Source: Listeria cossartiae subsp. cayugensis
GTDB taxonomy: Bacteria; Bacillota; Bacilli; Lactobacillales; Listeriaceae
Assembly: GCF_014229095.1 (NCBI RefSeq)
Contig: NZ_JAARZC010000006.1
Span: 33,772 to 97,771 of the forward strand
DNA length: 64,000 nt
Direction of reading: 5' to 3'
Made by a program: the position numbers and the translations under genes. Within the stretch, counting starts at the first letter, position 1. Each line of letters opens with the position of its first letter. Below are positions 27,507 to 38,485 of this stretch, in pieces. Under the pieces are notes generated by a model. The model saw nothing but the letters and a program-made list of their open reading frames with translations. It made no database searches and was not told where the DNA came from.

Positions 27507-28835
27507 ATGACAGAATCAAATATCCCAAGCTTTTGGGCAGAAAAATGGAAAGAACATGGTTATGAAACGCCAACAGAGATTCAAAGCGCGATGTATCAAC
27601 CAATCAAAGACGGGGCAGATGTACTCGCAGTATCACCAACAGGAACGGGGAAAACAGTAGCCTATGCGCTGCCAACCCTTGAAAAAATAGAAGCAATTCC
27701 AAAAACACAATGGCTCGTTTTAGCGCCATCTCATGAATTAGTTATGCAAATCACGGAAGTAATCCGTTCATGGTTACCAAGCGATGAATTGACGGTTATA
27801 TCTTTAATCGGGGGAGCCAATGTCAAACGGCAAATCGAAAAGTTAAAGAAAAAACCGCAAATAATTGTAGCCTCTCCAGGCCGCGCGCTTGAGCTAATCA
27901 AACAAAAGAAAATTAAAATGCACGAAATCAAAACGATTACTTTGGACGAATGTGACCAACTACTTCGCCAAGAGAATTTTAAAAGCACACTTGAAATTGT
28001 CGAAAGTGCCGTTCGCGATCGCCAATTAACCCTTGTATCCGCAACAAAACTTGAAAATCCAGAAGCGTTTTTCGCGCAAACGGAAAATACACCAGTGATG
28101 CTAGAAGTGACAGCAAAACCAGAAGAGTTAACGAATGTAGAACATTTATACATGGACGTTGAGTCACGCGATAAAGCGACTTTATTACGTCGGATTTCTC
28201 ACATTAAAGATATGCGCGGCCTTGTTTTTGTGAAAGACAAACCACGAATGGAAATTTTGCTTGAAAAACTGCATTACGATAAAGTAAAAGCAGCCGGAAT
28301 TCACGGTGAAATTCGCAAAGAAAAACGCAAAAAATATCTCGACGACTTTAAAAAAGGTACTTTAACTTATTTAATCGTGACAGATGTTGCGGCTCGTGGC
28401 CTTGATATTGAGGATTTACCATACGTGATTCACTACGATTTAGCAGCCAGCGAAAAAGAATATACCCACCGTTCAGGTCGTACGGGACGAATGGGCAGAT
28501 CAGGCACTGTTATTACTTTTGCCAACCCACGTGAAATAAGAACATTAAAACAATACTTAACCATCCACAATATAAAAGGGAAACAAGTGCGCTTCTACCA
28601 AGGAAAACTGCTTGACGGCGCTGTCCCTGAAAATAAAATTGCCAAAAAAGCAACTAGACCACCAAAACAAGTGCAAAAAGGCAAAAAAGACGATACGAAA
28701 AAACCATTCCGCAAAGATAAACCAAGTGGAACTGCTGGGGGACGTAAAGAAAAGCCTACTAATTCAGCGAAACCGGCACGTAATAACAAGCCAAATAAAT
28801 TCAACAAAAAACAAAACAATTTTAAAAAATCATAA
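27507..28835 (+). CDS. DEAD-box RNA helicase (DECD variant)
   Basis: ATP-dependent RNA helicase, 442 aa. Q motif YETPTEIQ, motif I SPTGTGKT, motif II DECD (not DEAD), motif III SAT, and motif VI HRSGRTGRMG are present, followed by a Lys/Asn/Pro-rich basic tail from about residue 375. By position it is lmo1722, reported to act in 50S ribosome maturation and growth at low temperature (recalled). Stands alone between two terminators. The basic tail is low complexity and likely binds RNA. Confidence 0.92.
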   Translation: MTESNIPSFWAEKWKEHGYETPTEIQSAMYQPIKDGADVLAVSPTGTGKTVAYALPTLEKIEAIPKTQWLVLAPSHELVMQITEVIRSWLPSDELTVISLIGGANVKRQIEKLKKKPQIIVASPGRALELIKQKKIKMHEIKTITLDECDQLLRQENFKSTLEIVESAVRDRQLTLVSATKLENPEAFFAQTENTPVMLEVTAKPEELTNVEHLYMDVESRDKATLLRRISHIKDMRGLVFVKDKPRMEILLEKLHYDKVKAAGIHGEIRKEKRKKYLDDFKKGTLTYLIVTDVAARGLDIEDLPYVIHYDLAASEKEYTHRSGRTGRMGRSGTVITFANPREIRTLKQYLTIHNIKGKQVRFYQGKLLDGAVPENKIAKKATRPPKQVQKGKKDDTKKPFRKDKPSGTAGGRKEKPTNSAKPARNNKPNKFNKKQNNFKKS

Positions 28836-28838
28836 GCT

Positions 28839-28889
28839 GCGTGGAATGTTTTTCTCTCTTGATAGAAAGGAAAGCATTCGCGCTTTTTT
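28839..28889 (+). terminator. Terminator after the helicase gene
   Basis: GCGTGGAATG pairs imperfectly with GCATTCGCGC over a long imperfect stem, then six T. Confidence 0.7.
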
Positions 28890-28907
28890 GTTAGTTAATT
28901 TTTATCG

Positions 28908-28937
28908 TTGCGAGGATGCCATTTAAAAAGGTATAAT
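28908..28937 (+). promoter_or_regulatory. Promoter of the LevR-like activator gene
   Basis: TTGCGA (28908-28913), 18-nt spacer, TATAAT (28932-28937). Confidence 0.6.
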
Positions 28938-28970
28938 GGAAACATAGAGTTTCAAAAAGGAGTAGAGTAG

Positions 28971-31649
<2,679 letters not shown>

Positions 31650-31662
31650 GAAAACGGAATCT

Positions 31663-31698
31663 ACCAAGTGTGTATTATCTTACACACTTGGTTTTTTT
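31663..31698 (+). terminator. Terminator of the activator gene
   Basis: ACCAAGTGTGTA and TACACACTTGGT form a perfect 12-pair stem with a six-base loop and seven T. Confidence 0.9.
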
Positions 31699-31747
31699 AT
31701 TGTGTAAGTAAGAAAGTTCGCATATAAGCGATGAATAACTAGGAAAG

Positions 31748-31764
31748 TTGGCACATATCTTGCA
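31748..31764 (+). promoter_or_regulatory. Sigma-54 (-24/-12) promoter of the PTS operon
   Basis: TTGGCACATATCTTGCA matches the RpoN consensus, with GG at 31750-31751 and GC at 31762-31763, ten bases apart as required. Transcription should start near 31775. It needs the activator encoded just upstream. Confidence 0.92.
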
Positions 31765-31807
31765 TATTATATATGCGTGCAGCTTTTCAAACTAGGAGGT
31801 TAAATTA

Positions 31808-32116
31808 ATGAATAACATCATGTTAGTTTGTTCGGCCGGTATGTCCACAAGTCTACTCGTTAAAAAAATGACAGAAGCTATCGAAAAAAATCAAGTAGAA
31901 GCCACTGTAATCGCAGTTGCAGAAGCAGATTTTGATAAATACAAAGGTAATGTAGACGTTGTATTACTCGCACCGCAAGTTCGTTTTTTAGAGAAGAATT
32001 TGAAACGAGTACTGGACCCATTAGGTATTCCAGTTGCAATCATTAACGGGATTGACTACGGAACAATGGACGGCGAAAAAGTGCTAAATGATGCACTAAC
32101 AATGATTGAGAAATAA
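31808..32116 (+). CDS. PTS IIB component, lactose/cellobiose family
   Basis: A 102-aa cytoplasmic phosphocarrier. The phosphorylated cysteine is C8 in MLVCSAGMSTSLLVKKM, the family P-loop. Begins at ATG 31808 after AGGAGG. First gene transcribed from the sigma-54 promoter, followed by a IIA gene. No IIC permease gene lies in the operon, so it either feeds a IIC encoded elsewhere or acts mainly in regulation. Called lpo in earlier literature (recalled). Confidence 0.93.
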   Translation: MNNIMLVCSAGMSTSLLVKKMTEAIEKNQVEATVIAVAEADFDKYKGNVDVVLLAPQVRFLEKNLKRVLDPLGIPVAIINGIDYGTMDGEKVLNDALTMIEK

Positions 32117-32185
32117 TCTCGAGTTCGAGACTGCTTGAAGAGGAAATAAACACAAGTTCGATAAATGAAAAAGGATGTGTAAACA

Positions 32186-32488
32186 ATGGAATTAGAACAA
32201 ACAATTATGCAATTAATCGTACACGGAGGAAACGCTAAAAGTGACGCAATGCTAGCAATCGAAGCGGCAAAAAAAGGGGATTTTGACGCGGCAGATGAGC
32301 AAATCAAAAATGCAGAAGCAGCATTACTTGAAGCGCATCATTCACAAACTTCTTTAATTCAAGGGGAAGCACGCGGCGAAAAAGCAGAAGTATCTTTACT
32401 ACTAGTTCACGCGCAAGATCACTTAATGAATGCTATTACTTTTAAAGATTTAGCCAAAGAAATTATTGATTTATACCGCTCTAAATAA
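32186..32488 (+). CDS. PTS IIA component, lactose/cellobiose family
   Basis: A 100-aa trimeric helical IIA. The active-site histidine is H75 in LLVHAQDHLM with the partnering D78, equivalent to H89 and D92 of E. coli ChbA. It receives phosphate from HPr and passes it to the IIB encoded 69 nt upstream. Ribosome site AAAGGATG precedes the ATG by few bases. Complete and intact; no IIC partner nearby. Confidence 0.93.
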   Translation: MELEQTIMQLIVHGGNAKSDAMLAIEAAKKGDFDAADEQIKNAEAALLEAHHSQTSLIQGEARGEKAEVSLLLVHAQDHLMNAITFKDLAKEIIDLYRSK

Positions 32489-32509
32489 GCTTTTGAAGGG
32501 ATGATTTAA

Positions 32510-33598
32510 ATGAGAAAATTAGGAATATCCGTATTTCCGCAACATGTAGCACTTGAAGAATCGTTAGAATACATTGAAACAGCTGCAAAATATGGTTTTA
32601 GCCGTATTTTCACTTGTTTGATTTCTGCTAATGACGAAGCGGAATTTGCTAAATTAGAAACAATTTGCAAACGCGCAAAAGAATTAGGATTTGACGTTAT
32701 TGCTGATGTTGACCCGACTGTATTTGAATCGTTAAATATCACTTATAAAGAATTAGATCGCTTTAAAGAGCTTGGCCTAGCTGGTTTACGCCTGGATTTA
32801 GGTTTCTCTGGTTCCGAAGAGGCAGCGATGTCATTTGACGATACGGATCTGAAAATCGAGCTAAACATTAGTAATGGCACTCGTTACGTTGAAAATATCT
32901 TATCTTACCAAGCAAACGTAGGAAATATCATTGGTTGTCATAACTTCTACCCAAGAAAATACACTGGTCTTTCCAGAGAACATTTCTTACGTACAAGTAA
33001 ACAATTCAAAGACTTAAACCTACGCACTGCAGCATTCGTTTCTTCTAACAGCGGAGAATTTGGTCCATGGTTTGTTGTAGACGGCGGCCTTCCAACAATG
33101 GAAGAACATCGCGGCGAAGACATTACCGTTCAAGCAAAAGATCTATGGAACACAGGGCTTATCGATGATGTTATCGTAGGAAACATGTTTGCTTCAGAAG
33201 ATGAATTACGCGCTTTAAGCGAATTAAACCGTAATGAACTACAATTAGCCGTTGAATTTTTAGATGGTGCAACAGACGTAGAAAAAGAAATCGTTTTAAC
33301 ACAAAAACATTTCAACCGTGGTGATGCTTCCGAGTATGTGCTACGTTCGACTATGACACGTGTTAATTTCAAACAACACGATTTCCCTGCGCATGACACA
33401 AACACCATTGCAAAAGGCGATGTAACAATCGACAACAATGGCTATGAACGCTACAAAGGCGAAATGCAAGTAGCCCTTCAAGAAATGGAAAACTCCGGCA
33501 ATACCAATATCGTTGCTCGAATTGTTCCAGAAGAGCGCTATTTATTAGATACTATCCTACCGTGGCAACATTTTAGATTGGTTGAGAAGAAGAAATAA
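32510..33598 (+). CDS. DUF871 protein, MupG-like 6-phospho-N-acetylmuramidase family
   Basis: A 362-aa protein with a TIM-barrel N-terminal half (LGISVFPQHVALEESLEYIETAAKYGF) and a cyclophilin-like C-terminal part. DUF871 members include staphylococcal MupG, which cleaves phosphorylated MurNAc-GlcNAc taken up by a PTS (established for that protein). Here it follows PTS IIB and IIA genes, so its substrate is probably a phosphorylated sugar entering through a PTS (inference). Spacing is 21 nt from the IIA gene; a terminator ends the operon. Confidence 0.88.
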   Translation: MRKLGISVFPQHVALEESLEYIETAAKYGFSRIFTCLISANDEAEFAKLETICKRAKELGFDVIADVDPTVFESLNITYKELDRFKELGLAGLRLDLGFSGSEEAAMSFDDTDLKIELNISNGTRYVENILSYQANVGNIIGCHNFYPRKYTGLSREHFLRTSKQFKDLNLRTAAFVSSNSGEFGPWFVVDGGLPTMEEHRGEDITVQAKDLWNTGLIDDVIVGNMFASEDELRALSELNRNELQLAVEFLDGATDVEKEIVLTQKHFNRGDASEYVLRSTMTRVNFKQHDFPAHDTNTIAKGDVTIDNNGYERYKGEMQVALQEMENSGNTNIVARIVPEERYLLDTILPWQHFRLVEKKK

Positions 33599-33608
33599 AA
33601 AATTAATA

Positions 33609-33649
33609 AAAACCTGTAATCCCAAATAAAGTGGATTGCAGGTTTTTTT
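33609..33649 (+). terminator. Terminator of the sigma-54 operon
   Basis: AAACCTG...AATCC pairs with GGATT...CAGGTTT, and seven T follow. Confidence 0.85.
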
Positions 33650-33675
33650 ATTATCTGTAAAATAAGAGATTAATG

Positions 33676-34260
33676 TTATTTCCGACCTTGACCAATCAAC
33701 CCATACAAAAACAACTGAATAATTTCCGCTTGTTTTTCCTCAAGCTCCTCCTCAGGAACTGTGAGCCCCAAACTATTAATCGCATCAATAAAAAGTTGAA
33801 TTACTTCATCCGAAATAGCATTATCTATGACTTGTGCTTCTTTTCCAGCAGCAACATATTTCATATAAATGTCTTTTTTTAGCGAATTAATATTATTTAC
33901 TAAAAGCATTAAGAATTGCTGGTCTTTACTAGCTTCTTTGGATATAAATTTACTTAAAGACATATTTATTTCTGCGTTACAAAGCTGAATAGCCCGCTTT
34001 AATTTTTGTGTAAATGTTCCCTCAGATGCCAAAATTTCTTCTGCTAAAGCAATCGTATCTTGCATAATAATTTTAGCGCATTCACCAACGAGTGCTTCTT
34101 TGCTTCCAAAATAATTATAAATGGAAACTTGTGAAACAGCAGCGAGAGAAGCGATATCCTTAATACTTACATCAGAAAAGCCTTGTTTTCCAAATAAAGT
34201 AAGAGCTGCTTGAATAATCGCCAGCTTCTTTTTTTGCGTTCTTTTTTCATAATTATTCAT
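33676..34260 (-). CDS. TetR-family transcriptional regulator
   Basis: A 194-aa TetR protein. The N-terminal HTH spans AALTLFGKQGFSDVSIKDI and AAVSQVSIYNYFGSKEALV; the helical ligand domain follows. It is divergent from the methyltransferase gene across a region with two equal-architecture inverted repeats, so it is the likely local repressor of that gene and of itself (inference). Ligand unknown. The gene pair is very AT-rich relative to neighbours such as the glt genes, which fits acquired DNA but does not prove it. Confidence 0.88.
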   Translation of the reverse strand: MNNYEKRTQKKKLAIIQAALTLFGKQGFSDVSIKDIASLAAVSQVSIYNYFGSKEALVGECAKIIMQDTIALAEEILASEGTFTQKLKRAIQLCNAEINMSLSKFISKEASKDQQFLMLLVNNINSLKKDIYMKYVAAGKEAQVIDNAISDEVIQLFIDAINSLGLTVPEEELEEKQAEIIQLFLYGLIGQGRK

Positions 34261-34322
34261 ATCCTAAACACTTCCCAAAGGCTAATTTTTATCTTTAGCA
34301 TAATATAACATAAAAACTTTTA

Positions 34323-34352
34323 TTTTGAAATATAAACCAATTAATTTCAAAA
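34323..34352. promoter_or_regulatory. TetR operator candidate 1
   Basis: TTTTGAAAT-N12-ATTTCAAAA. It ends four bases before the -35 of the methyltransferase promoter and lies in the leader or promoter region of the TetR gene. Confidence 0.75.
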
Positions 34353-34356
34353 GTTC

Positions 34357-34386
34357 TTGACTTAGACAACAAACGTATCATACAAT
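34357..34386 (+). promoter_or_regulatory. Promoter of the methyltransferase gene
   Basis: TTGACT (34357-34362), 18-nt spacer, TACAAT (34381-34386), bracketed by the two inverted repeats. Confidence 0.7.
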
Positions 34387-34420
34387 AGTTTTGAAATATA
34401 GTTATTATTATTTCAAAACT
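34387..34420. promoter_or_regulatory. TetR operator candidate 2
   Basis: AGTTTTGAAAT-N12-ATTTCAAAACT, an 11-base version of site 1 with the same spacer length, starting directly after the -10 box and covering the start point. Confidence 0.8.
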
Positions 34421-34447
34421 AAAGGTGCCCACGAAAGGACTTTGATT

Positions 34448-35116
34448 ATGATGAAAAGGACAAAAAGAAAGAAAATAGCTTTAATCATTTTGGGAGGTAT
34501 ACTAGGGATGAGTTTTATTTTATATAAACCATTAATTAACTATTTAAGCGAACAAGCGGCTAATCCACGCGGCATCTTAGGCGAAATTACTACGAAAATA
34601 TGGTCATCCTATTTTGCGGATTTAAGTAAGTGGACAATTAGTAATACAGAAATGAACGAGGTTACGAATGTATTAGATGTGGGTTACGGCGGCGGTTCCA
34701 ATATTAAAAATCTTGGTGAATTAAAGCAAAATATAACTATTTACGGAGTGGATATTTCAGAAGAGTCCTACAAAACAGCCACGAATTTGAACAAAAAAGC
34801 AATAGATAAAGGGAAAGTAAAACTATCTATACAAGATGTTGCTGCGATGAGTTACCCAGCAGATTTTTTTGAGGTCGTCTATGCTATACAAACCCATATG
34901 TACTGGGATAATCCTCGAAAAGGGTTTGAAGAAATCTATCGTGTAATGTCAAAAGATGCGGTTTTGATACTATCATCTGAAAAAGATAAAATTGATTATC
35001 ATATGGACAAATATAAGACAACCGCCTCGCTAACAGTACTTTTAAAAGAAATTGGCTTTAGTGACGTAGTGGAGAAAGAGAAGGGGAATTGGATTTTGTA
35101 TACGATAAGGAAGTAA
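34448..35116 (+). CDS. Membrane-anchored class I SAM-dependent methyltransferase
   Basis: A 222-aa protein from ATG 34448 (a longer frame opens at 34391 but lacks a ribosome site and would run through operator 2). A basic start then one hydrophobic helix (IALIILGGILGMSFILY) anchors it to the membrane. The SAM-binding motif I is VLDVGYGGGSNIKNLG; the acidic residue VDISEESY and AVIQTHMYWDN-type motif follow. The closest description is an UbiE/MenG-like methyltransferase domain; substrate unknown. Control by the divergent TetR is strongly suggested by twin operators. Confidence 0.85.
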   Translation: MMKRTKRKKIALIILGGILGMSFILYKPLINYLSEQAANPRGILGEITTKIWSSYFADLSKWTISNTEMNEVTNVLDVGYGGGSNIKNLGELKQNITIYGVDISEESYKTATNLNKKAIDKGKVKLSIQDVAAMSYPADFFEVVYAIQTHMYWDNPRKGFEEIYRVMSKDAVLILSSEKDKIDYHMDKYKTTASLTVLLKEIGFSDVVEKEKGNWILYTIRK

Positions 35117-35135
35117 TAGAGGGGTTAGAAATCTC

Positions 35136-35669
35136 TCTAATGGTAGGTTACACTTAGATAAGGAAGCAACCGTCCATTACGGAAAAATAGGTAAAGTTGG
35201 TCAAACCGAAAAAGACGCTAATTACTTGGAAAACTATCAAGATGAAGCGGCTTTCAAAGAAGCATTTCTAAATCGCTTTGTACCTCAGGGCTACAGTGAG
35301 TTTCCAGAAGAAGAAAAATGTTGGATAGTCGTGCAATATCCACTGAAAAGTTTAAATGGAACGAAACGTGATATTTGGCTGAAAGATAGAGTCACAGACA
35401 TCCTAAACAGTGATTTGGGTTGGAAAGGTTTAGGTCTTGTTGATGGTTTTGACATGGGACAAACCGCGAATCCAACGAAGCAATTTGCTTTAAATATATT
35501 TTGCGTGGTCGTCGATGAAGAAAGTGGTATCAAAGCGATTAAGTCTGCATTGAGAAATAAAAGCTGTGACTTTACTCGGGTGAAAATTGCTTCAAGATCA
35601 TTTTCAGCGAATGAAGACTTCTCGTTAAAATTTTCAGCAAAGAAAAAAGATGAAACGTTTTATGTCTGA
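35136..35669 (+). pseudogene. 5'-degenerate WGR-domain protein remnant
   Basis: An open frame runs back from the TAA stop at 35669 to beyond 35136 without ATG or GTG. The only usable start is TTG 35226, which has no ribosome site and falls inside the domain. From 35136 the frame encodes SNGRLHLDKEATVHYGKIG and then KVGQTEKDANYLENYQ, matching a WGR domain up to the GYSEF region, so the N-terminal 10-15 residues and the start are missing. The rest (to KKKDETFYV) is intact. It abuts the methyltransferase stop by about 20 nt, so a deletion may have fused the two (inference). Confidence 0.6.
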
Positions 35670-35682
35670 ACAATAAAGTTTG

Positions 35683-35729
35683 AAAAAAAGCCGAAAACCT
35701 TGATTTACTCAAGTGTTTTCGGCTTTTTT
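35683..35729. terminator. Bidirectional terminator between the WGR remnant and tRNA-Arg
   Basis: AAAAAAGCCGAAAAC pairs with GTTTTCGGCTTTTTT, with A and T runs suiting both strands. It would also end the leftward tRNA transcript. Confidence 0.85.
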
Positions 35730-35733
35730 ATGA

Positions 35734-35805
35734 CGCCCATACGCGGAATCGAACCACGAACTAGCCCTTAGGAGGGGCTTGTTATATCCGTTTAACTATA
35801 TGGGC
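35734..35805 (-). tRNA. tRNA-Arg (CCU anticodon)
   Basis: Read on the minus strand it begins GCCCATA and closes with TATGGGC plus a G discriminator. The anticodon arm is AGCCC-CTCCTAA-GGGCT, giving anticodon CCT, and the T arm contains GTTCGATTCC. Length is 72 nt and CCA is not encoded. A promoter-like TTGCTG-N17-TAAACT precedes it at 35858-35830. It reads the rare codon AGG. Listeria phage PSA integrates at a tRNA-Arg 3' end (recalled); no phage is inserted here. Confidence 0.92.
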
Positions 35806-35829
35806 TAGGAAAGACAGACAACAGAAATA

Positions 35830-35858
35830 AGTTTACCAGAAATAAAGAATTTCAGCAA
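35830..35858 (-). promoter_or_regulatory. Promoter of tRNA-Arg
   Basis: Minus strand TTGCTG (35858-35853), 17-nt spacer, TAAACT (35835-35830), 25 bases before the tRNA 5' end. Confidence 0.6.
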
Positions 35859-35864
35859 GATAAA

Positions 35865-35907
35865 GAAGCATTTGGATTAGCGATAAACACAGTAATCCAA
35901 ATGCTTC
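35865..35907 (-). terminator. Hairpin after the MreB-like gene
   Basis: GAAGCATTTGGATTA and TAATCCAAATGCTTC form a perfect 15-pair stem. The downstream T tract is broken (TTTATCTT), so termination efficiency is uncertain. Confidence 0.65.
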
Positions 35908-35913
35908 TGATGG

Positions 35914-36912
35914 TTAGCTTTTAGTTAATTTATCTGCAAAAACGAGGGATCTACCTGTGCCGATTGCAACAGATTCCAAAGGACTTGGAGCCATATGTAC
36001 AGGGACATCGATTTCTTGTACAAGCCAGTCACGGAAACCTTGCAGAAGGGAACCGCCACCACTTAAAATAATGCCTCGGTCAACAATATCGCCACTTAAT
36101 TCTGGCGGACATAACTCAAGTGTATTTCGAATCGCTTCCAGAATGCGTAGTAGCGTTTCTGATAAGGCACTTTGGATTTCCGTAGAACTTATTTGAATCG
36201 TTTTTGGCAATCCAGTGAGTAAATCGCGACCCCGAATATCGGTTGTTTGCGGTACATGTTCAATCGGCGCATAGCCAAGTTCCATTTTAATCCGTTCAGC
36301 GGTTGATTGGCCGATTAGAAGATTGTAGTTTTTACGGATGTATTGAATAATTTCTTCGTCCATGTGATCGCCACCAGTTCGAATCGATGTGCTTGAAACG
36401 ACACCACCGTATGAAATAATCGCAATCTCACTCGTACCACCGCCGATATCGACAATAACATTTGCGACAGGTTCAGCAACGGGTAAATCAGCACCAATTG
36501 CAGCAGCGACAGGTTCTTCAATTAAAACGACCGAACGAGCGCCAGTTGATTTTACTGCATCTGAAATGGCACGACGTTCGACTGATGTAGCTCCGGTTGG
36601 CGTACAAACAACCACATTGGGCTTTTTCACACCACTAATCGAAATTCGGCGCATAATCTCACGCAGAAGGCCGCTCGTTAAATCAAAGTCAGCAATAACG
36701 CCATCTTTCATCGGTCTTACAGCAGAAATCGAGGCTGGCGTTTTGCCAATCATCTCTTTTGCTTCCTGACCAATCGCGAGAACCGTACCATCATGCGTAT
36801 TTAACGCGACCACAGATGGTTCATTCAAAATAATGCCTTTTTCTTTACTGTAAACTAAAATATTTGCAGTACCTAAATCAATTCCAATAGTTGTTGTTCC
36901 AAACATTCTCAC
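35914..36912 (-). CDS. MreB/Mbl-family actin-like protein
   Basis: Cytoskeletal ATPase that helps direct side-wall peptidoglycan synthesis, 332 aa. Phosphate-1 loop [12 protein letters not shown] and phosphate-2 loop [15 protein letters not shown] are intact. It stands alone, not with mreC/mreD, so it is a paralogue of the Mbl/MreBH kind rather than the mreBCD copy (inference from context). Start ATG 36912 on the minus strand, following TTAGGTGTGAG. Confidence 0.9.
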   Translation of the reverse strand: MRMFGTTTIGIDLGTANILVYSKEKGIILNEPSVVALNTHDGTVLAIGQEAKEMIGKTPASISAVRPMKDGVIADFDLTSGLLREIMRRISISGVKKPNVVVCTPTGATSVERRAISDAVKSTGARSVVLIEEPVAAAIGADLPVAEPVANVIVDIGGGTSEIAIISYGGVVSSTSIRTGGDHMDEEIIQYIRKNYNLLIGQSTAERIKMELGYAPIEHVPQTTDIRGRDLLTGLPKTIQISSTEIQSALSETLLRILEAIRNTLELCPPELSGDIVDRGIILSGGGSLLQGFRDWLVQEIDVPVHMAPSPLESVAIGTGRSLVFADKLTKS

Positions 36913-37088
36913 ACCTAACTTTCTATTAAAAATAGCGAGTAAATTCTAGGTGTATAACTAACAGTATAGACTTTTTTCACCTTATAAGCATTCTTTAAAC
37001 ATGGATGACATGAAAAGGTAATTTAAAATGGCGATATGACAGGTGTTTTCGGCATTTCGTAAAAATTTCGTAAAAAAAGTAATCAAAT

Positions 37089-37122
37089 AAAAACGACTAT
37101 CCGTCAATAGATAGCCGTTTTT
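37089..37122 (-). terminator. Terminator of the MFS transporter gene
   Basis: AAAAACG-A-CTATC pairs with GATAG-C-CGTTTTT with one mismatch. On the minus strand five T then ATTT follow. Confidence 0.7.
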
Positions 37123-37124
37123 CG

Positions 37125-38384
37125 TTATGAAATTTGCCGTTGTTTTTCAAATTCGGAGTACATATAGTAGTAAATTAACCCGCTAATGAGTGCTAAAATA
37201 CCGATAATCACAAATGTTCCCGTATAGCCAATTAAAGTCGAAAGCGTAATCGCAAGCGGCGCAATCACTTTACCAAGCGTGTAACGAAGCCCGGCAGCAG
37301 AGAAATACATTGCGCGCTTATCTTCTGGAGCTAACTGAGAAACAAACGTTTGTTGCAAACCGACCGTCATTAGTTCTGCAAAGCTAAAGAGGATAATCGC
37401 GCAAATCGCCCCCCACGGTCCTGTTGCAATCCCAAATAAAAATATCGCAATCGCGTAAAGAAAGGAAGAGTTCATAAAGACAAATTTTTCTCTAAAATGG
37501 CTCATCCAACGAGTAACAACAACCGTAAGCGCGGCAACAAAGAATCCATTGATGGAAACAATCACACCGAACAATTGCTCACCAGTAAAATGGAATGAGA
37601 ACAAGTTAGATGCACCGATAACTTCTTTAATATAGAGTGGGAACAGCAAATCCAGTTGCATAAATGACTGAGAAACAATAATTCCAGCAATGATATATAA
37701 GAAGAAAATCTTATCTTTAAAAATAATTTTATAGTTTTTCAACTGCTCCATTAAAACGGCGCCAATGCTTTTCCGAACAACCTCTTTTTGTAAATCAGGA
37801 TTAACTAAAAGCGGGGCCGTTTCGTGACCAAATTTTTGTAGTAAGAAGAGTAGTAGTAAATCCGCGCAAACAATGGCAAGTAAGGTTTCCGTCGTGAAAT
37901 TATAAAATAATACCGAACCTAGAATCGGACCAATAACGACCGCGATATTAATCATCATATAGAAAACCGAATAAATATGTGTCCGATGTTCAGGTGGCAC
38001 CACGTCTGCGATCATCGCTTGGCTTGCTGGCTGATAAAATGCCATAAAAACACTCGCAATCGCAAAACCAGCAAAACTTAAATAAGGCGAATCTACCACA
38101 TGAAGCGCGCCTATTGCAAAAACAAGAAAACCAAAACCTTCACCAATAACCGAAATACTCATCATCCGTTTTCTACCAAAGTTATCCGCAAAGTAACCGC
38201 CAAGTAAAGCTGTGAAAACCGCCAACACTTGCGAAATAATCAGCAAGAGACTCGTCAGCTCACGGCCAATACTTTCCGAAAAGTAAATCGTTAGAAAGGG
38301 GAAGACCATCCAAAAAGAAATATCGAGTAGCGCTTCCCCAAAAAGCCTTACTTTTAAATTGATGTCCCATGTTCTAAATTTCAT
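37125..38384 (-). CDS. MFS efflux transporter
   Basis: Twelve-helix major facilitator, 419 aa from ATG 38384. The conserved loop 2-3 motif reads GGYFADNFGRKRMM. An upstream in-frame ATG at 38441 would add 19 residues, but GAGGTG lies directly before the chosen start. Family members export drugs or metabolites; substrate unknown. It follows the aminopeptidase gene on the same strand with a terminator between. Confidence 0.88.
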   Translation of the reverse strand: MKFRTWDINLKVRLFGEALLDISFWMVFPFLTIYFSESIGRELTSLLLIISQVLAVFTALLGGYFADNFGRKRMMSISVIGEGFGFLVFAIGALHVVDSPYLSFAGFAIASVFMAFYQPASQAMIADVVPPEHRTHIYSVFYMMINIAVVIGPILGSVLFYNFTTETLLAIVCADLLLLFLLQKFGHETAPLLVNPDLQKEVVRKSIGAVLMEQLKNYKIIFKDKIFFLYIIAGIIVSQSFMQLDLLFPLYIKEVIGASNLFSFHFTGEQLFGVIVSINGFFVAALTVVVTRWMSHFREKFVFMNSSFLYAIAIFLFGIATGPWGAICAIILFSFAELMTVGLQQTFVSQLAPEDKRAMYFSAAGLRYTLGKVIAPLAITLSTLIGYTGTFVIIGILALISGLIYYYMYSEFEKQRQIS

Positions 38385-38423
38385 CCAATGCACCTCGCTC
38401 TCTTTTATAAAAAATAACAAACG

Positions 38424-38457
38424 AAAACCCTTGAAAGCCAAAAGCTACAAGGGTTTT
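38424..38457 (-). terminator. Terminator of the M29 aminopeptidase gene
   Basis: AAAACCCTTG and CAAGGGTTTT form a ten-pair stem with a 14-base loop; the T run on the minus strand is short. Confidence 0.75.
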
Positions 38458-38485
38458 ACGCAAAAGGCATAAGTTTTAAAAAGGA

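Noticed and set aside
31675..31740. Enhancer (UAS) sites for the LevR-like activator
   Set aside because: GTGTAAG-like copies are visible around 31681-31710, but one is the terminator stem; no convincing dyad could be fixed.
34391..34447. Longer start for the methyltransferase
   Set aside because: It would place coding sequence over the operator and promoter start region; ATG 34448 has GAAAGGAC upstream.
35865..35907. Possible direct repeat or att site near tRNA-Arg
   Set aside because: It is an inverted repeat (stem) at the end of the MreB-like gene, not a direct copy of the tRNA 3' end.
38385..38441. N-terminal extension of the MFS protein
   Set aside because: GAGGTG lies directly before ATG 38384, and the extension is not hydrophobic in the MFS pattern.
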